From assembly GCA_003514205.1 (NCBI GenBank), contig DORQ01000271.1:9780-19704 (forward strand): a stretch of 9,925 nucleotides of DNA, given 5' to 3'. A model generated the notes under the pieces. That model did not search any database. It worked only from the letters and a program-made list of their open reading frames with translations, and was not told the origin of the DNA. Numbering within the stretch: position 1 is the first letter of the stretch; every line of letters starts with the position of its first letter. Shown in pieces: positions 1-6,879 of the stretch. Position numbers and translations under genes: made by a program. The stretch comes from Acidimicrobiaceae bacterium (lineage in GTDB: Bacteria; Actinomycetota; Acidimicrobiia; Acidimicrobiales; Microtrichaceae).

Positions 1-854
1 ACCGATTTGAATCGATCCAGATCCACAAACAACACGGCAACGTTCTCATCGCGTGCCAAGAGATCATCCAGCCGCGAGTTCACCTCGACACGATTGGCTA
101 GTCCCGTGAGCGGATCGTGTTTTGAGTCGTACAGCGCGGCCTGAAGCGTTCGTTCAATCACCTCAATCGCTATTGCGTCGTTGAATGCAACTGTTGCCAA
201 CTCACCAAGAGCGATCAGGACCTCTCGGTCCATGATCGTGAACGGTGACTCACCGGACCTACGAGCGCAGAAAAGCGAGGCAACCGGCTGACCGTTTCTC
301 CGAACGGGAGCCGCGATCACATGAGACACGCCGACCGCTATCCAGTCCGCGGAGGAGTCTGGCTCATGTCGATAGTCAGCGGTCTCGTGAAACTCACCAT
401 CGAGCATTGGCCGGTTCGAGAGGCCTGAGGTAATCACCTGCCGCTGACTGACTCGGTGAAGTTCGCCTGGTGTCGCAAGTGCCACGAGTAATGAGTGAAG
501 CCCGTCGGTCTCGAGGAGGCGCAGTCCAACTGTGCCCGCTGCAAGCAGGTCTGCCGCCGCGACTGCGATCTGGTCCAGCACCTCGTGAGCTGGAACGCGC
601 TGGCCGATTGAACGCTGAATCTCTAGGAGCGCCTCGACCATCCGTTGACGCTTGCTGAGCGCCTCGAGCAGCGCCTCATTCCTATTCGCCGCCGAGGCCA
701 GTTCGGCCTCAAGTTCGTTGCAGCGCGAAACAGCAGAATCCCGTGCGAAACGAAGGGCCTCAAGCTGACGGTACTGCTCGAGTGAAACGCTGGTCGAGAC
801 GTCCGAACCACCAGCGAGCAGCACGGCCGAGCGAGGTTCCTTCGAGGCTGTCAT
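1..854 (-). CDS. GAF-GGDEF sensor protein, putative diguanylate cyclase (3' end cut by window edge)
   Basis: The 284 visible codons read without a stop from ATG at 854 to the window edge. Residues about 24-72 are a charged, Leu/Glu-rich probable coiled coil. Residues about 75-228 have the pattern of a GAF sensor domain, including VIAAPVRRNGQPVASLF. A short helical linker leads to HDPLTGLANR (from residue 246) and VAVLFVDLDRFK, the diagnostic opening of a GGDEF domain. The GGDEF active-site loop lies beyond the edge, so catalytic competence and any following EAL domain cannot be judged. If active, it would make cyclic di-GMP from two GTP in the cytoplasm, gated by a ligand or redox signal at the GAF domain. 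There is no membrane segment. An in-frame TGA directly precedes the ATG, which fixes 854 as the earliest start. The lipoprotein gene ends 53 bp upstream on the same strand, so the two may be cotranscribed. The family call is firm; the signal is unknown. Confidence 0.9.
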   Translation of the reverse strand, partial: MTASKEPRSAVLLAGGSDVSTSVSLEQYRQLEALRFARDSAVSRCNELEAELASAANRNEALLEALSKRQRMVEALLEIQRSIGQRVPAHEVLDQIAVAAADLLAAGTVGLRLLETDGLHSLLVALATPGELHRVSQRQVITSGLSNRPMLDGEFHETADYRHEPDSSADWIAVGVSHVIAAPVRRNGQPVASLFCARRSGESPFTIMDREVLIALGELATVAFNDAIAIEVIERTLQAALYDSKHDPLTGLANRVEVNSRLDDLLARDENVAVLFVDLDRFKS

Positions 855-907
855 TCATCAGGTATCGACCTCCGCTCGGTAAAACTGAAACACACGCAGG
901 CCGTTAC

Positions 908-1372
908 CTAATAGGCGTCGAGAAACTCGATCTCCCAGCCCCGCTCGCCGGCCCGTAGCGAAATGTTGACGCCACCGTCACCATTTGCGATGAAACAGTT
1001 CGCCGCACCATCGATGCCGTCATCACAACCGCGGTCCTTCAACGCAACAACTGGCGGCGCTCCGAACAGCTTCTCCAGCTCCGCCGGAGGAGCTAGTCCT
1101 GCCAGTTGAGCGGCCTGGAGATCGCCAGCCTCCCATGCGGCGCTGACTGCTTTCGCTGCCGCGCCCGGCGATTCAAACGCCATCAGCTGAGCCACCATGG
1201 TGGTGGTTGTGGAGTCTGCCGTCAGAATCTCACTCGGTGTCGGGATCGACACCGAAGAATCGGGCGCAGCTTGGTTCTCTGGTTCAGCGTCACTGCAACC
1301 AGCCGCTACTGGGAGCACGGCGAAGGCAACGAAGATGGCAGCAATCGAGCGAGTGTTCCTGATCGACTTCAT
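908..1372 (-). CDS. small secreted lipoprotein, NTF2-like character, function unknown
   Basis: This encodes 154 residues from ATG 1372. A GTG at 1417 would add 15 residues in front, but the ATG gives a normal lipoprotein signal: basic MKSIRNTR, a hydrophobic stretch, then PVAAGC with the lipidated Cys at 26. A Ser/Thr/Pro-rich linker (about 27-58) follows. The C-terminal domain has AAWEAGDLQAAQLAGLAPPA, an LF, then RGC (C116) and C126, and ends with a GWEIEF strand. This spacing of the AW-GD helix, the two cysteines and the final beta strand resembles small NTF2-like proteins common in actinobacteria, and C116-C126 probably form a disulfide outside the cell. It is expected to be anchored on the outer face of the membrane. 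It diverges from the TetR gene (148 bp between starts) and is followed by the GAF-GGDEF gene. No catalytic motif is visible. Lipoprotein status is fairly sure; the fold is inferred. Confidence 0.8.
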   Translation of the reverse strand: MKSIRNTRSIAAIFVAFAVLPVAAGCSDAEPENQAAPDSSVSIPTPSEILTADSTTTTMVAQLMAFESPGAAAKAVSAAWEAGDLQAAQLAGLAPPAELEKLFGAPPVVALKDRGCDDGIDGAANCFIANGDGGVNISLRAGERGWEIEFLDAY

Positions 1373-1487
1373 CCCAGCGAGGGTAGCCGCCGTGTTGACC
1401 AGTGGCGGCAACGGCACTGGCGAGTGGTTCCCGGCAGGCGCACCGCCAGTCGTGGCAGTCGCTGCCCAGTCGTCATGCCATATGAAG

Positions 1488-1504
1488 CAGAACAGGCTGT
1501 TCTG
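1488..1504. promoter_or_regulatory. Perfect 17-bp palindrome, candidate TetR operator (autoregulation)
   Basis: CAGAACAG-G-CTGTTCTG is a perfect 8-bp inverted repeat around one central base. It ends 16 bp before the chosen TetR start (1521) and lies between the divergent lipoprotein and TetR genes. TetR repressors typically bind palindromes of about 15-20 bp overlapping their own promoter, so this is the natural autoregulatory site. A weak -10-like TATGAA lies at 1481-1486, which would put transcription initiation inside the palindrome. Binding is inferred; the symmetry is seen directly. Confidence 0.65.
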
Positions 1505-1520
1505 GTACCGTTTTCCATCT

Positions 1521-2096
1521 ATGAGGCTTCCCGCGCCCGAGCGCCGAAAACAGCTGCTGGAAAAGGCGCTTGAGGTTTTCGCTCAGGATGGCTACCACGC
1601 CACCTCAATGAATGACATCGCCGATGCAGCCGGAGTAACGAAGCCAGTGCTCTACCAGCACTTCGACTCCAAGCGTCATCTCTACTTAGAACTACTGGCC
1701 GACATCGGCGCTGAACTTCGGGAAATGATCGCCAAGACCACTGCGAATGCCCCAGGGCCACGGCAACAGATCGAACTCGGCTTTGATGCCTACTTCCGCT
1801 TTGTTGCCCAGAGCCATGATTCCTTCACCGTGCTCTTCGGCGACAACACTCGTCGGGATGCGGAGTTTGCAGTGGCCGCTCGGGCAGTTGAGGCCTCCAT
1901 TGCGGAGATCGTTGCGGACCTCATTGACATCCCCTCGATGTCACGAGAACGGCGGCTCATGCTCGGCGCAGGAATCATCGGCCTCGCCGAGGGAGCCTGC
2001 CATTACTGGATCGACAACGCGCTTGAGGTTGATCCAGCGCAACTCGCCAGAGAAGTCAGCCGGCTTGCCTGGGTAGGCCTTCGAGGCGTGGGATAG
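1521..2096 (+). CDS. TetR/AcrR-family transcriptional regulator
   Basis: This encodes 191 residues from ATG 1521. The N-terminal DNA-binding domain is clear: RRKQLLEKALEVFAQDGYHATSMNDIAD (about 8-35), then the recognition helix in AGVTKPVLYQHFDSKRHLYLELL (about 37-59). The C-terminal ligand-binding half is helical, with YFRFVAQSHDSFTVLFGD and GIIGLAEGACHYWIDN, a pattern familiar from actinobacterial TetR proteins such as mycobacterial Rv3208 (resemblance from memory, not searched). The reading frame stays open upstream to 1197, but start 1521 places the protein at normal TetR length, and a perfect palindrome (1488-1504) sits just before it; a start at ATG 1482 would put that palindrome inside the gene. 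No good ribosome binding site is seen, so a leaderless transcript is possible. The effector is unknown. The nearby acyl-CoA dehydrogenase suggests an acyl-CoA or lipid ligand, which is only a guess. Confidence 0.93.
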   Translation: MRLPAPERRKQLLEKALEVFAQDGYHATSMNDIADAAGVTKPVLYQHFDSKRHLYLELLADIGAELREMIAKTTANAPGPRQQIELGFDAYFRFVAQSHDSFTVLFGDNTRRDAEFAVAARAVEASIAEIVADLIDIPSMSRERRLMLGAGIIGLAEGACHYWIDNALEVDPAQLAREVSRLAWVGLRGVG

Positions 2097-2122
2097 CAAC
2101 CACCCCGCATCGGCAGCTAGCC

Positions 2123-2148
2123 CGGTCAGCCAGCTCGGTCAGCCAGCC
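2123..2148. repeat. Two tandem copies of a 13-bp unit after the TetR gene
   Basis: CGGTCAGCCAGC followed by T or C repeats twice back to back, and a third partial copy (CGG) starts at 2149. It fills the middle of the 79-bp gap between the convergent stops of the TetR and zinc-ribbon genes. The unit has no self-complementarity, so it does not form a terminator hairpin. Apart from this repeat I see nothing in the gap: no T-tract and no small gene. Confidence 0.7.
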
Positions 2149-2175
2149 CGGCAAGGGAGCCTGGGCGCAGCGCTT

Positions 2176-2373
2176 TCAGTCGTCTTTGAGCGCCACCGCA
2201 TTCGGAGTGACGTTCATCTTGGGCTCGTACTCCTCAACCACAACGTCGGTTCGACCCGAGGTCGCAAACAAGGCAATGAGTTCTCCTCGACAGGAAACAC
2301 ATGGGCCGTAGTACACCTCCATCACCTCACGGCTGCATCGTGGGCAGGAGAAGCTTGAGAGGTCGGCACTCAT
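2176..2373 (-). CDS. small zinc-ribbon protein, function unknown
   Basis: This encodes 65 residues from ATG 2373. FSCPRC and GPCVSCRGEL give two CxxC knuckles (C10/C13 and C25/C28) that should bind one zinc ion, in a short ribbon with CPRCSREVMEVYYGPCVSC between residues 10 and 28. The C-terminal half is acidic (VVVEEYEPKMN) and has no further cysteines. The frame extends upstream to 2421, but the residues before 2373 look unrelated to a zinc ribbon, and an AGG 8 nt before ATG 2373 can serve as a ribosome binding site; ATG 2379 is the alternative. It diverges from the FAD oxidoreductase with only 57 bp between starts, so the two probably share a promoter region. Ribbons of this size are often regulatory or protein-binding adaptors. 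No function can be assigned. The clean cysteine spacing makes a real gene likely. Confidence 0.75.
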   Translation of the reverse strand: MSADLSSFSCPRCSREVMEVYYGPCVSCRGELIALFATSGRTDVVVEEYEPKMNVTPNAVALKDD

Positions 2374-2419
2374 CGCCATAGCCTGCCAGACGAAGTGGTC
2401 CTCCCGTGCCACATCGAGC

Positions 2420-2424
2420 AAAGG
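2420..2424 (+). promoter_or_regulatory. Ribosome binding site that fixes the FAD oxidoreductase start
   Basis: AAAGG lies 6 nt before ATG 2431. The frame is open back to a GTG at 2395, but that codon has no such site and would overlap the divergent promoter region. This favours 2431. Confidence 0.6.
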
Positions 2425-2430
2425 TCCGCC

Positions 2431-3846
2431 ATGTCACTCCCAGGTTATGATTCGGCCGCTCCGCTGGTCCCCGCTGCCGAGCCGGTCGCTCAGCCACATC
2501 ATCGAAGAGTCGAGGCGATCCGTGCTCAGGTGAGAGCCCTGGCCAATGCCGGCGATCATGCTCATATCGATAAGGGCGGAGTACACCACGTCGTGCCGCT
2601 CCCTGGCGATCGTCGATTCTCGGCTCGCTCTATCGACACCTCAGCCTTGACGAACATCTTGCACGTCGACGTGGAGGCGAGGATCTGCATCGCAGAACCT
2701 GGGGTGACCTTCGAATCATTGGTTCGCCACACCCTGCCCCTCGGACTCGCACCCGCTGTAGTTCCCGAGCTCCGGGGAATCACCCTTGGCGGCGCCGTTG
2801 CGGGATGCTCGCTCGAATCAATGTCATTCCGCTACGGCGGGTTCCACGAAATGGCGCTGGAGTACGAAGTCATCGGCGGCGACGGCGAACTGCACCGGCT
2901 TTCCAAGACCTCACGTCCGGATCTGTTCGAGCACGTCCACGGCTCCTATGGAACCCTTGGGATCCTTACCGAAATCACCTTTCAACTCATCGCGGCCAAG
3001 CCTGCCGTAGCGCTGACCTACCGCCAATGCACCTCGTTCGAAGAGTTCTCACACGCACTCACTGAAGTCTGCGAGCTCGACGAACACGGCGAGCCACGTG
3101 GCGGCTTTGCGTTTGTGGATGGAATCATCCACGGCCCCGACCATCTCACGCTGTGCCTTGGCAACTTTGCTGATCCTGAAGCCGGAACAGATCTCAGTAG
3201 CTACCAGGGCGAAAAGATCTACTACCAATCGACTCGGCGACGAACAACCGACCTGGTTTCAACCGAGGAGTACTTCTTTCGCTATGACACCGAATGTCAC
3301 TGGCTGACTGCAACCGTTCCTCCGCTTGAATGGAAACCCGTCCGAAAGGCCCTCGGTCGTTGGTTCCTCGGTTCTACGAACCTGATCTCCTGGTCGAACA
3401 GGACTGCGAAGATTCAGCGGCTCATCAAACGTCGACCCGATCTGGTCTGCGACGTGTTCCTTCCCGAGAACAGGTTCAAGGAATTCTGGGATTGGTATTG
3501 CGTGGTCTTTGACTTCTGGCCCCTGTGGATCGTCCCGTACCGCCCAGCCTCAACCTACCCGTGGCTCGGACCTCATGTGACGTCCAGCTACGAGCCTGGT
3601 GCGCTGTTCATCGACGCTGCCGTGTACGGCAAGGTCAACACCGAACCAAGCCGCGACTACTCCGTTCTCCTAGAAGAGAAGGTGTTCGAACTTGGCGGCC
3701 TGAAGACCCTCATTGGCCGAAACCACTACAGCCGGGACCAGTTTTGGCAGGTGTACCACCGCGACAACTATGTCTCCGCCAAAGCGGCACTCGACCCTCA
3801 CGGCCTGTTCCCGGACCTGTATGACAAGTTGGGCAGAGTCGACTAG
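2431..3846 (+). CDS. FAD-binding oxidoreductase, DHCR24 (sterol delta-24 reductase)-like
   Basis: This encodes 471 residues. It is a PCMH/VAO-type flavoprotein: a first FAD-domain stretch with HVDVEARICIAEPGVTFESLV (about 78-98), then PELRGITLGGAVAGCSLES and SFRYGGFHEMALEYEVIGGDGELHRL (112-157), then GSYGTLGILTEITFQL (171-186). This order and wording matches the DHCR24/diminuto branch (LPVLPELDDLTVGG, then SHKYGLF in the animal enzyme, recalled). The later FDFWPLWIVPYRP (about 360-371) corresponds to the conserved YPLWLCP stretch, and the end HGLFPDLYDKLGR matches the family C-terminus. Animal DHCR24 reduces the sterol side-chain C24 double bond with NADPH and FAD. Bacterial relatives act on other isoprenoid or acyl chains, so the substrate here is open. 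No transmembrane anchor is evident, unlike the roughly 516-residue eukaryotic form. It converges on the DrrB-like permease, and the stop codons overlap. Family is confident, reaction is not. Confidence 0.88.
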   Translation: MSLPGYDSAAPLVPAAEPVAQPHHRRVEAIRAQVRALANAGDHAHIDKGGVHHVVPLPGDRRFSARSIDTSALTNILHVDVEARICIAEPGVTFESLVRHTLPLGLAPAVVPELRGITLGGAVAGCSLESMSFRYGGFHEMALEYEVIGGDGELHRLSKTSRPDLFEHVHGSYGTLGILTEITFQLIAAKPAVALTYRQCTSFEEFSHALTEVCELDEHGEPRGGFAFVDGIIHGPDHLTLCLGNFADPEAGTDLSSYQGEKIYYQSTRRRTTDLVSTEEYFFRYDTECHWLTATVPPLEWKPVRKALGRWFLGSTNLISWSNRTAKIQRLIKRRPDLVCDVFLPENRFKEFWDWYCVVFDFWPLWIVPYRPASTYPWLGPHVTSSYEPGALFIDAAVYGKVNTEPSRDYSVLLEEKVFELGGLKTLIGRNHYSRDQFWQVYHRDNYVSAKAALDPHGLFPDLYDKLGRVD

Positions 3847-4649
3847 TTCGAAGTGGCCAGGAACTTCCGAACACTCAGTGTGGAGAACACCACCGTGATT
3901 CCGAGCGCCCACAGCAGCGACTGCCACACGGTGTCGCCTGGGTCAGTGCCCGAGTAGAGCGCCCGGGATGCATTCGTGACAATGGTGAAGGGATTGATCT
4001 CGGCAAACCAACGAAATGCGCTCACCATTTTGTCTGTTTGCACAAAGGCAGAGCTGACAAAGGTGAGCGGGAACATCCAAATGAAACCCGCTGAGTTCGC
4101 GGCCTCGACCGATTTCACTGAGAGCCCGATCAATGCCTGGATCCAGCTAAAGGAGTAGCTAAAGGCCAGCAGCAACGCCGTGGCGGCGAGACCCCGAACA
4201 AGGCCCCCCTGAAATCGGAAATCGACCAAAAATGCAACGCCCAACATGATGACGAAGGTCAGGATGTTCCGAACCAGGTCGGAGAACGTTCGGCCGAGCA
4301 GCACGGCCGCAGGTGAAATTGGCAGCGACCTCAGGCGGTCCACGAACCCCTTGCTCATGTCCTCCGCAATACCAACGCCAGTGAAGGCGGACCCAAACAG
4401 CACCGTCTGGGCAAAGATCCCCGGCACCAGGTACTGGGCGTAACTCATACCGGGAATCTCGATTGACCCACCGAATACGTATCGAAACAACACCACGAAC
4501 ATGATTGGCTGCAGCGCTGAGAACACGAGCAGCTCTGGGCTACGCGGCACGGCTCGAAGGTGACGGGTTGCCTCGTTCGCCGCATCTCGAAGTGCCCACA
4601 CCACCCCGCCAGGCGCATCGGCAATCGCTTCAGGCGCAGAATCATTCAT
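3843..4649 (-). CDS. ABC-2 type transporter permease, DrrB-like
   Basis: This encodes 268 residues with a cytoplasmic N-terminus and about six hydrophobic segments (roughly 39-60, 72-95, 126-145, 150-175, 182-203, 243-259), as expected for one ABC2 membrane subunit. The loop KGFVDRLRSLPISPAAVLLGR (100-120) is the conserved coupling region of DrrB-type permeases, and WFAEINPFTIVTNASRALY (214-232) is the typical block before the last helix. It should dimerise and pair with the upstream ATPase to export a lipophilic compound. ATG 4649 was chosen over TTG 4655 because a GGAGGAGG site lies 9 nt upstream. The start overlaps the ATPase stop in ATGAATGA (4642-4649), indicating translational coupling. 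The gene ends in a TAG whose bases 3843-3846 are shared with the stop of the convergent FAD gene. Substrate is unknown. Daunorubicin resistance is only the family prototype. Confidence 0.92.
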   Translation of the reverse strand: MNDSAPEAIADAPGGVVWALRDAANEATRHLRAVPRSPELLVFSALQPIMFVVLFRYVFGGSIEIPGMSYAQYLVPGIFAQTVLFGSAFTGVGIAEDMSKGFVDRLRSLPISPAAVLLGRTFSDLVRNILTFVIMLGVAFLVDFRFQGGLVRGLAATALLLAFSYSFSWIQALIGLSVKSVEAANSAGFIWMFPLTFVSSAFVQTDKMVSAFRWFAEINPFTIVTNASRALYSGTDPGDTVWQSLLWALGITVVFSTLSVRKFLATSN

Positions 4650-5592
4650 CCGCAACCACCTCCTCCGCTGGTCGGCCAGTCAATGTGAGAAACACATCGT
4701 CCAGCGTTGGGCGCTGCAATTCGAAGTCCACGACATCAATCCCTGCGGACATGAGGGACCTCATCACCTGTGGTGCTGTTGTTCCGGGACGGACTGGCAC
4801 GACGAACGCGCCATCGGCCGTGAAGGGCTCGCCCAGTGCCGAGCGAAGCTCGCCAATCCCTGCCAACACGGCCTCCGGGGCGGCATCGCCCACATCAAAG
4901 GACACCCGTGCGCCTCCGACTCGGTCTTTCAACTCATCCGCAGTGCCGGTTGCAATCCCGCGACCGTGATCGATAACAAGAATCTGGTCTGCGAGTCGAT
5001 CAGCCTCATCGAGATACTGCGTGGTCAGCAGTGTCGTCATCCCATCTGCAGTCAGTTCATCGATGAGGTCCCACATTTCCATTCTGGAGCGCGGATCAAG
5101 CCCAGTGGTTGGCTCATCGAGAAACAACACGATAGGTCGAGCAACCAAGCTCATCGAGATATCGAGGCGGCGGCGCATGCCCCCTGAGAAACCGCTCACC
5201 ACTCGGTCGCCGGCCTCCTCAAGGCGAAATTTTGCCAGCAGTTCAGCGGCTCGCTCGCGGGAATCAGCCTTGTTCATTCGGAAGAACCGACCGATCAGCT
5301 GAAGATTCTCGCGGGCAGTGAGTCGCTCATCCACTGCTGCATATTGGCCGGTCAGCCCGATTCTGGTGCGTATCCGACGTGGCTCAGTGGCCACGTTGAT
5401 CCCGTCAATGAGAGCAGTGCCAGCATTGGGTCGCAGCAGCGTCGTCAGAATCCGCACTGCAGTGGTCTTGCCCGCACCGTTCGGTCCGAGCATGCCAAGA
5501 ACTGTTCCACGTTCGACTTCGAAATCGAGGCCCGCCAACGCGTTGGTATCGCCGAAGGATCGAGTGAGTCCTGAGACTTCAACTAGTGGCAC
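4642..5592 (-). CDS. ABC transporter ATP-binding protein, DrrA-like
   Basis: This encodes 316 residues from a GTG start. Walker A is GPNGAGKT (36-43), Q-loop Q83, signature FSGGMRRRLD (135-144), Walker B IVLFLDEP (154-161) with catalytic E160, D-loop TGLDP (163-167). The switch position reads TTQYLDEAD, so the usual His is Gln192. A Gln here is a trait I recall from the DrrA branch, so it need not mean loss of activity. After the nucleotide domain, a C-terminal region ends in PTLDDVFLTLTGR (295-307), the DrrA/DUF4162-type tail that contacts the permease. GGAGG lies 4 nt before GTG 5592 (5597-5601), rather close but usable. It starts 23 bp after the acyl-CoA dehydrogenase stop and overlaps the permease by 8 nt, so all three genes are probably one transcript. 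Role: powers export by the DrrB-like partner. Confidence 0.95.
   Translation of the reverse strand: MPLVEVSGLTRSFGDTNALAGLDFEVERGTVLGMLGPNGAGKTTAVRILTTLLRPNAGTALIDGINVATEPRRIRTRIGLTGQYAAVDERLTARENLQLIGRFFRMNKADSRERAAELLAKFRLEEAGDRVVSGFSGGMRRRLDISMSLVARPIVLFLDEPTTGLDPRSRMEMWDLIDELTADGMTTLLTTQYLDEADRLADQILVIDHGRGIATGTADELKDRVGGARVSFDVGDAAPEAVLAGIGELRSALGEPFTADGAFVVPVRPGTTAPQVMRSLMSAGIDVVDFELQRPTLDDVFLTLTGRPAEEVVADE
4656..4666 (-). promoter_or_regulatory. Strong ribosome binding site inside the ATPase gene for the permease
   Basis: GGAGGAGGTGG on the minus strand precedes ATG 4649 by about 9 nt. It is embedded in the last codons of the ATPase, so the permease has its own strong initiation signal in addition to the stop-start overlap. 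It decides ATG 4649 as the start. Confidence 0.7.
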
Positions 5593-5615
5593 CCTACCTC
5601 CCGACGAGAAATGAA

Positions 5616-6833
5616 TTAGGGGACTCTAATCCCCGAGGCCGAACGAATGATGACCAGTCGCTGAATTTCCGAGGTTCCCTCGAAGATCGTCATGATCTTG
5701 GAGTCACGGTGCCAGCGCTCGACTGGGTACTCACGGGTATAGCCATAGCCGCCAAGGATCTGGATCGCATCCTCAGTCACTTTCACGGCAACCTCTGAGG
5801 CCTTGAGCTTGGACATGGACCCTTCGCCCTGCACGAACGGAACCTTGTTCGCAGCCATCCACGCAGCTCGCCACACCAGCAAGCGGGAAGCATCGATCTC
5901 AGTGGCCATATCTGCGAGTTTGAATGCGACGCCCTGCTTCATGATGATTGGCTCACCAAATGCCTCGCGTTCCTTGGCGTACTCAAGTGCGTACTCATAC
6001 GCTGCACGGGCAATACCCACAGCCATCGCACCAACTGTGGGGCGCGTCGCCTCGAAGGTTGCCATTGCTGGCTGCTTCTCGCCGCTGGACTGGTTCTCTT
6101 TCGCCTTCGCGATCTTGGCATCCAAGCGTTCCTTGGAGCCGAGCAAACAACGCCCTGGAATTCGTACATCCTCCAGCACCACCTCAGAGGTGTGCGAGGC
6201 GCGAATGCCGTGCTTCTTATACTTCTGGCCCTGCGACAGCCCGGGAGTGTTCGGCGGAACAACAAAGCTGGCGTGGCCTCGAGAGCCAATCCCTGGCTCC
6301 ACTACTGCAACGACGACATGAATATCAGCAATGCCACCGTTGGTAATCCACGCCTTGGTGCCGTTCAGCACCCATTCATCCTTGGCCTGGTCATACACTG
6401 CTCGGGTTCGGTACCCACCAACATCAGACCCTGCGTCTGGTTCAGATGCGCACAATGCGCCGATCTGAACCTTGTCGGCATCGCCGTAGCACTGTGGCAC
6501 CCACTCAGCGAGTTGTTCAAAGGTACCGTTCGCGGCAATCGCTGCTGCGGCAAGCCCTGAGCCCATCAGGGAAAGTCCTATGCCAGCATCGCCCCAAAAG
6601 AGCTCCTCAATTGCGATACACATGGTGAGGCCAGTCGGGTCCGCAATCCCATTGGCCATGAAATCCATGCCGTAGAGCCCGATCTTCGCTGCTTCCTGAA
6701 CGATGGGCCACGGGAACTCCTCCCGCTCGTCCCATTCCTCGGCGGCGGGACGCATAACGTCCTTCGCGAAACCGTGAACCCATTCCTTGAGCTGGAGCTG
6801 ATCCTCGTTGAGCGAGAGCGAAAAGTCGGCCAT
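5616..6833 (-). CDS. acyl-CoA dehydrogenase (FadE-type)
   Basis: This encodes 405 residues. It has the three-part acyl-CoA dehydrogenase plan: helical N-terminus, a beta domain with GALCASEPDAGSDVGG (125-140) and NGTKAWITNGG (157-167) for FAD and substrate, then helices with EATRPTVGAMAVGIARAAYEYALEYAKEREAFG. The catalytic base is E385 in IFEGTSEIQRLV, the position of Glu376 in medium-chain enzymes, and GGYGYTREYPVERWHRD lies before it, so the enzyme looks intact. Between LGSKERLDAKIAKAKENQSSG and ATF (about 233-260) there is a charged Lys/Glu-rich stretch of roughly 20 residues more than in medium-chain enzymes. It should form a trans-2,3 double bond in an acyl-CoA, passing electrons to an ETF. 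GAGG lies 6 nt before ATG 6833. First gene of the exporter operon; its upstream region carries a perfect palindrome at 6880-6896. Chain specificity cannot be read. Confidence 0.95.
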   Translation of the reverse strand: MADFSLSLNEDQLQLKEWVHGFAKDVMRPAAEEWDEREEFPWPIVQEAAKIGLYGMDFMANGIADPTGLTMCIAIEELFWGDAGIGLSLMGSGLAAAAIAANGTFEQLAEWVPQCYGDADKVQIGALCASEPDAGSDVGGYRTRAVYDQAKDEWVLNGTKAWITNGGIADIHVVVAVVEPGIGSRGHASFVVPPNTPGLSQGQKYKKHGIRASHTSEVVLEDVRIPGRCLLGSKERLDAKIAKAKENQSSGEKQPAMATFEATRPTVGAMAVGIARAAYEYALEYAKEREAFGEPIIMKQGVAFKLADMATEIDASRLLVWRAAWMAANKVPFVQGEGSMSKLKASEVAVKVTEDAIQILGGYGYTREYPVERWHRDSKIMTIFEGTSEIQRLVIIRSASGIRVP

Positions 6834-6879
6834 GTCAAACCTCGTAATGAAGGAGTCGAAGTCGCGGTTGTCGGTGGCG

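Noticed and set aside
1447..1472. Three CAGTCG copies between lipoprotein and TetR genes
   Set aside because: The copies are only 6 bp with unequal spacing (9 and 11 bp), which is weak evidence for a control site.
1197..1520. N-terminal extension of the TetR frame back to 1197
   Set aside because: It runs antisense through the lipoprotein signal region and has no recognisable domain; start 1521 gives a normal TetR length.
2097..2175. Possible terminator between TetR and zinc-ribbon genes
   Set aside because: Only a bulged CCCGG/CCTGGG pairing is possible, with no T-tract.
5614..5634. Short fold-backs around the acyl-CoA dehydrogenase stop
   Set aside because: Two mutually exclusive 5-bp stems inside an operon; too weak for a terminator or attenuator.
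5803..6321. Antisense frame of 172 codons under the acyl-CoA dehydrogenase
   Set aside because: Shadow of a clear acyl-CoA dehydrogenase; Ser/Ala-rich low-information protein.
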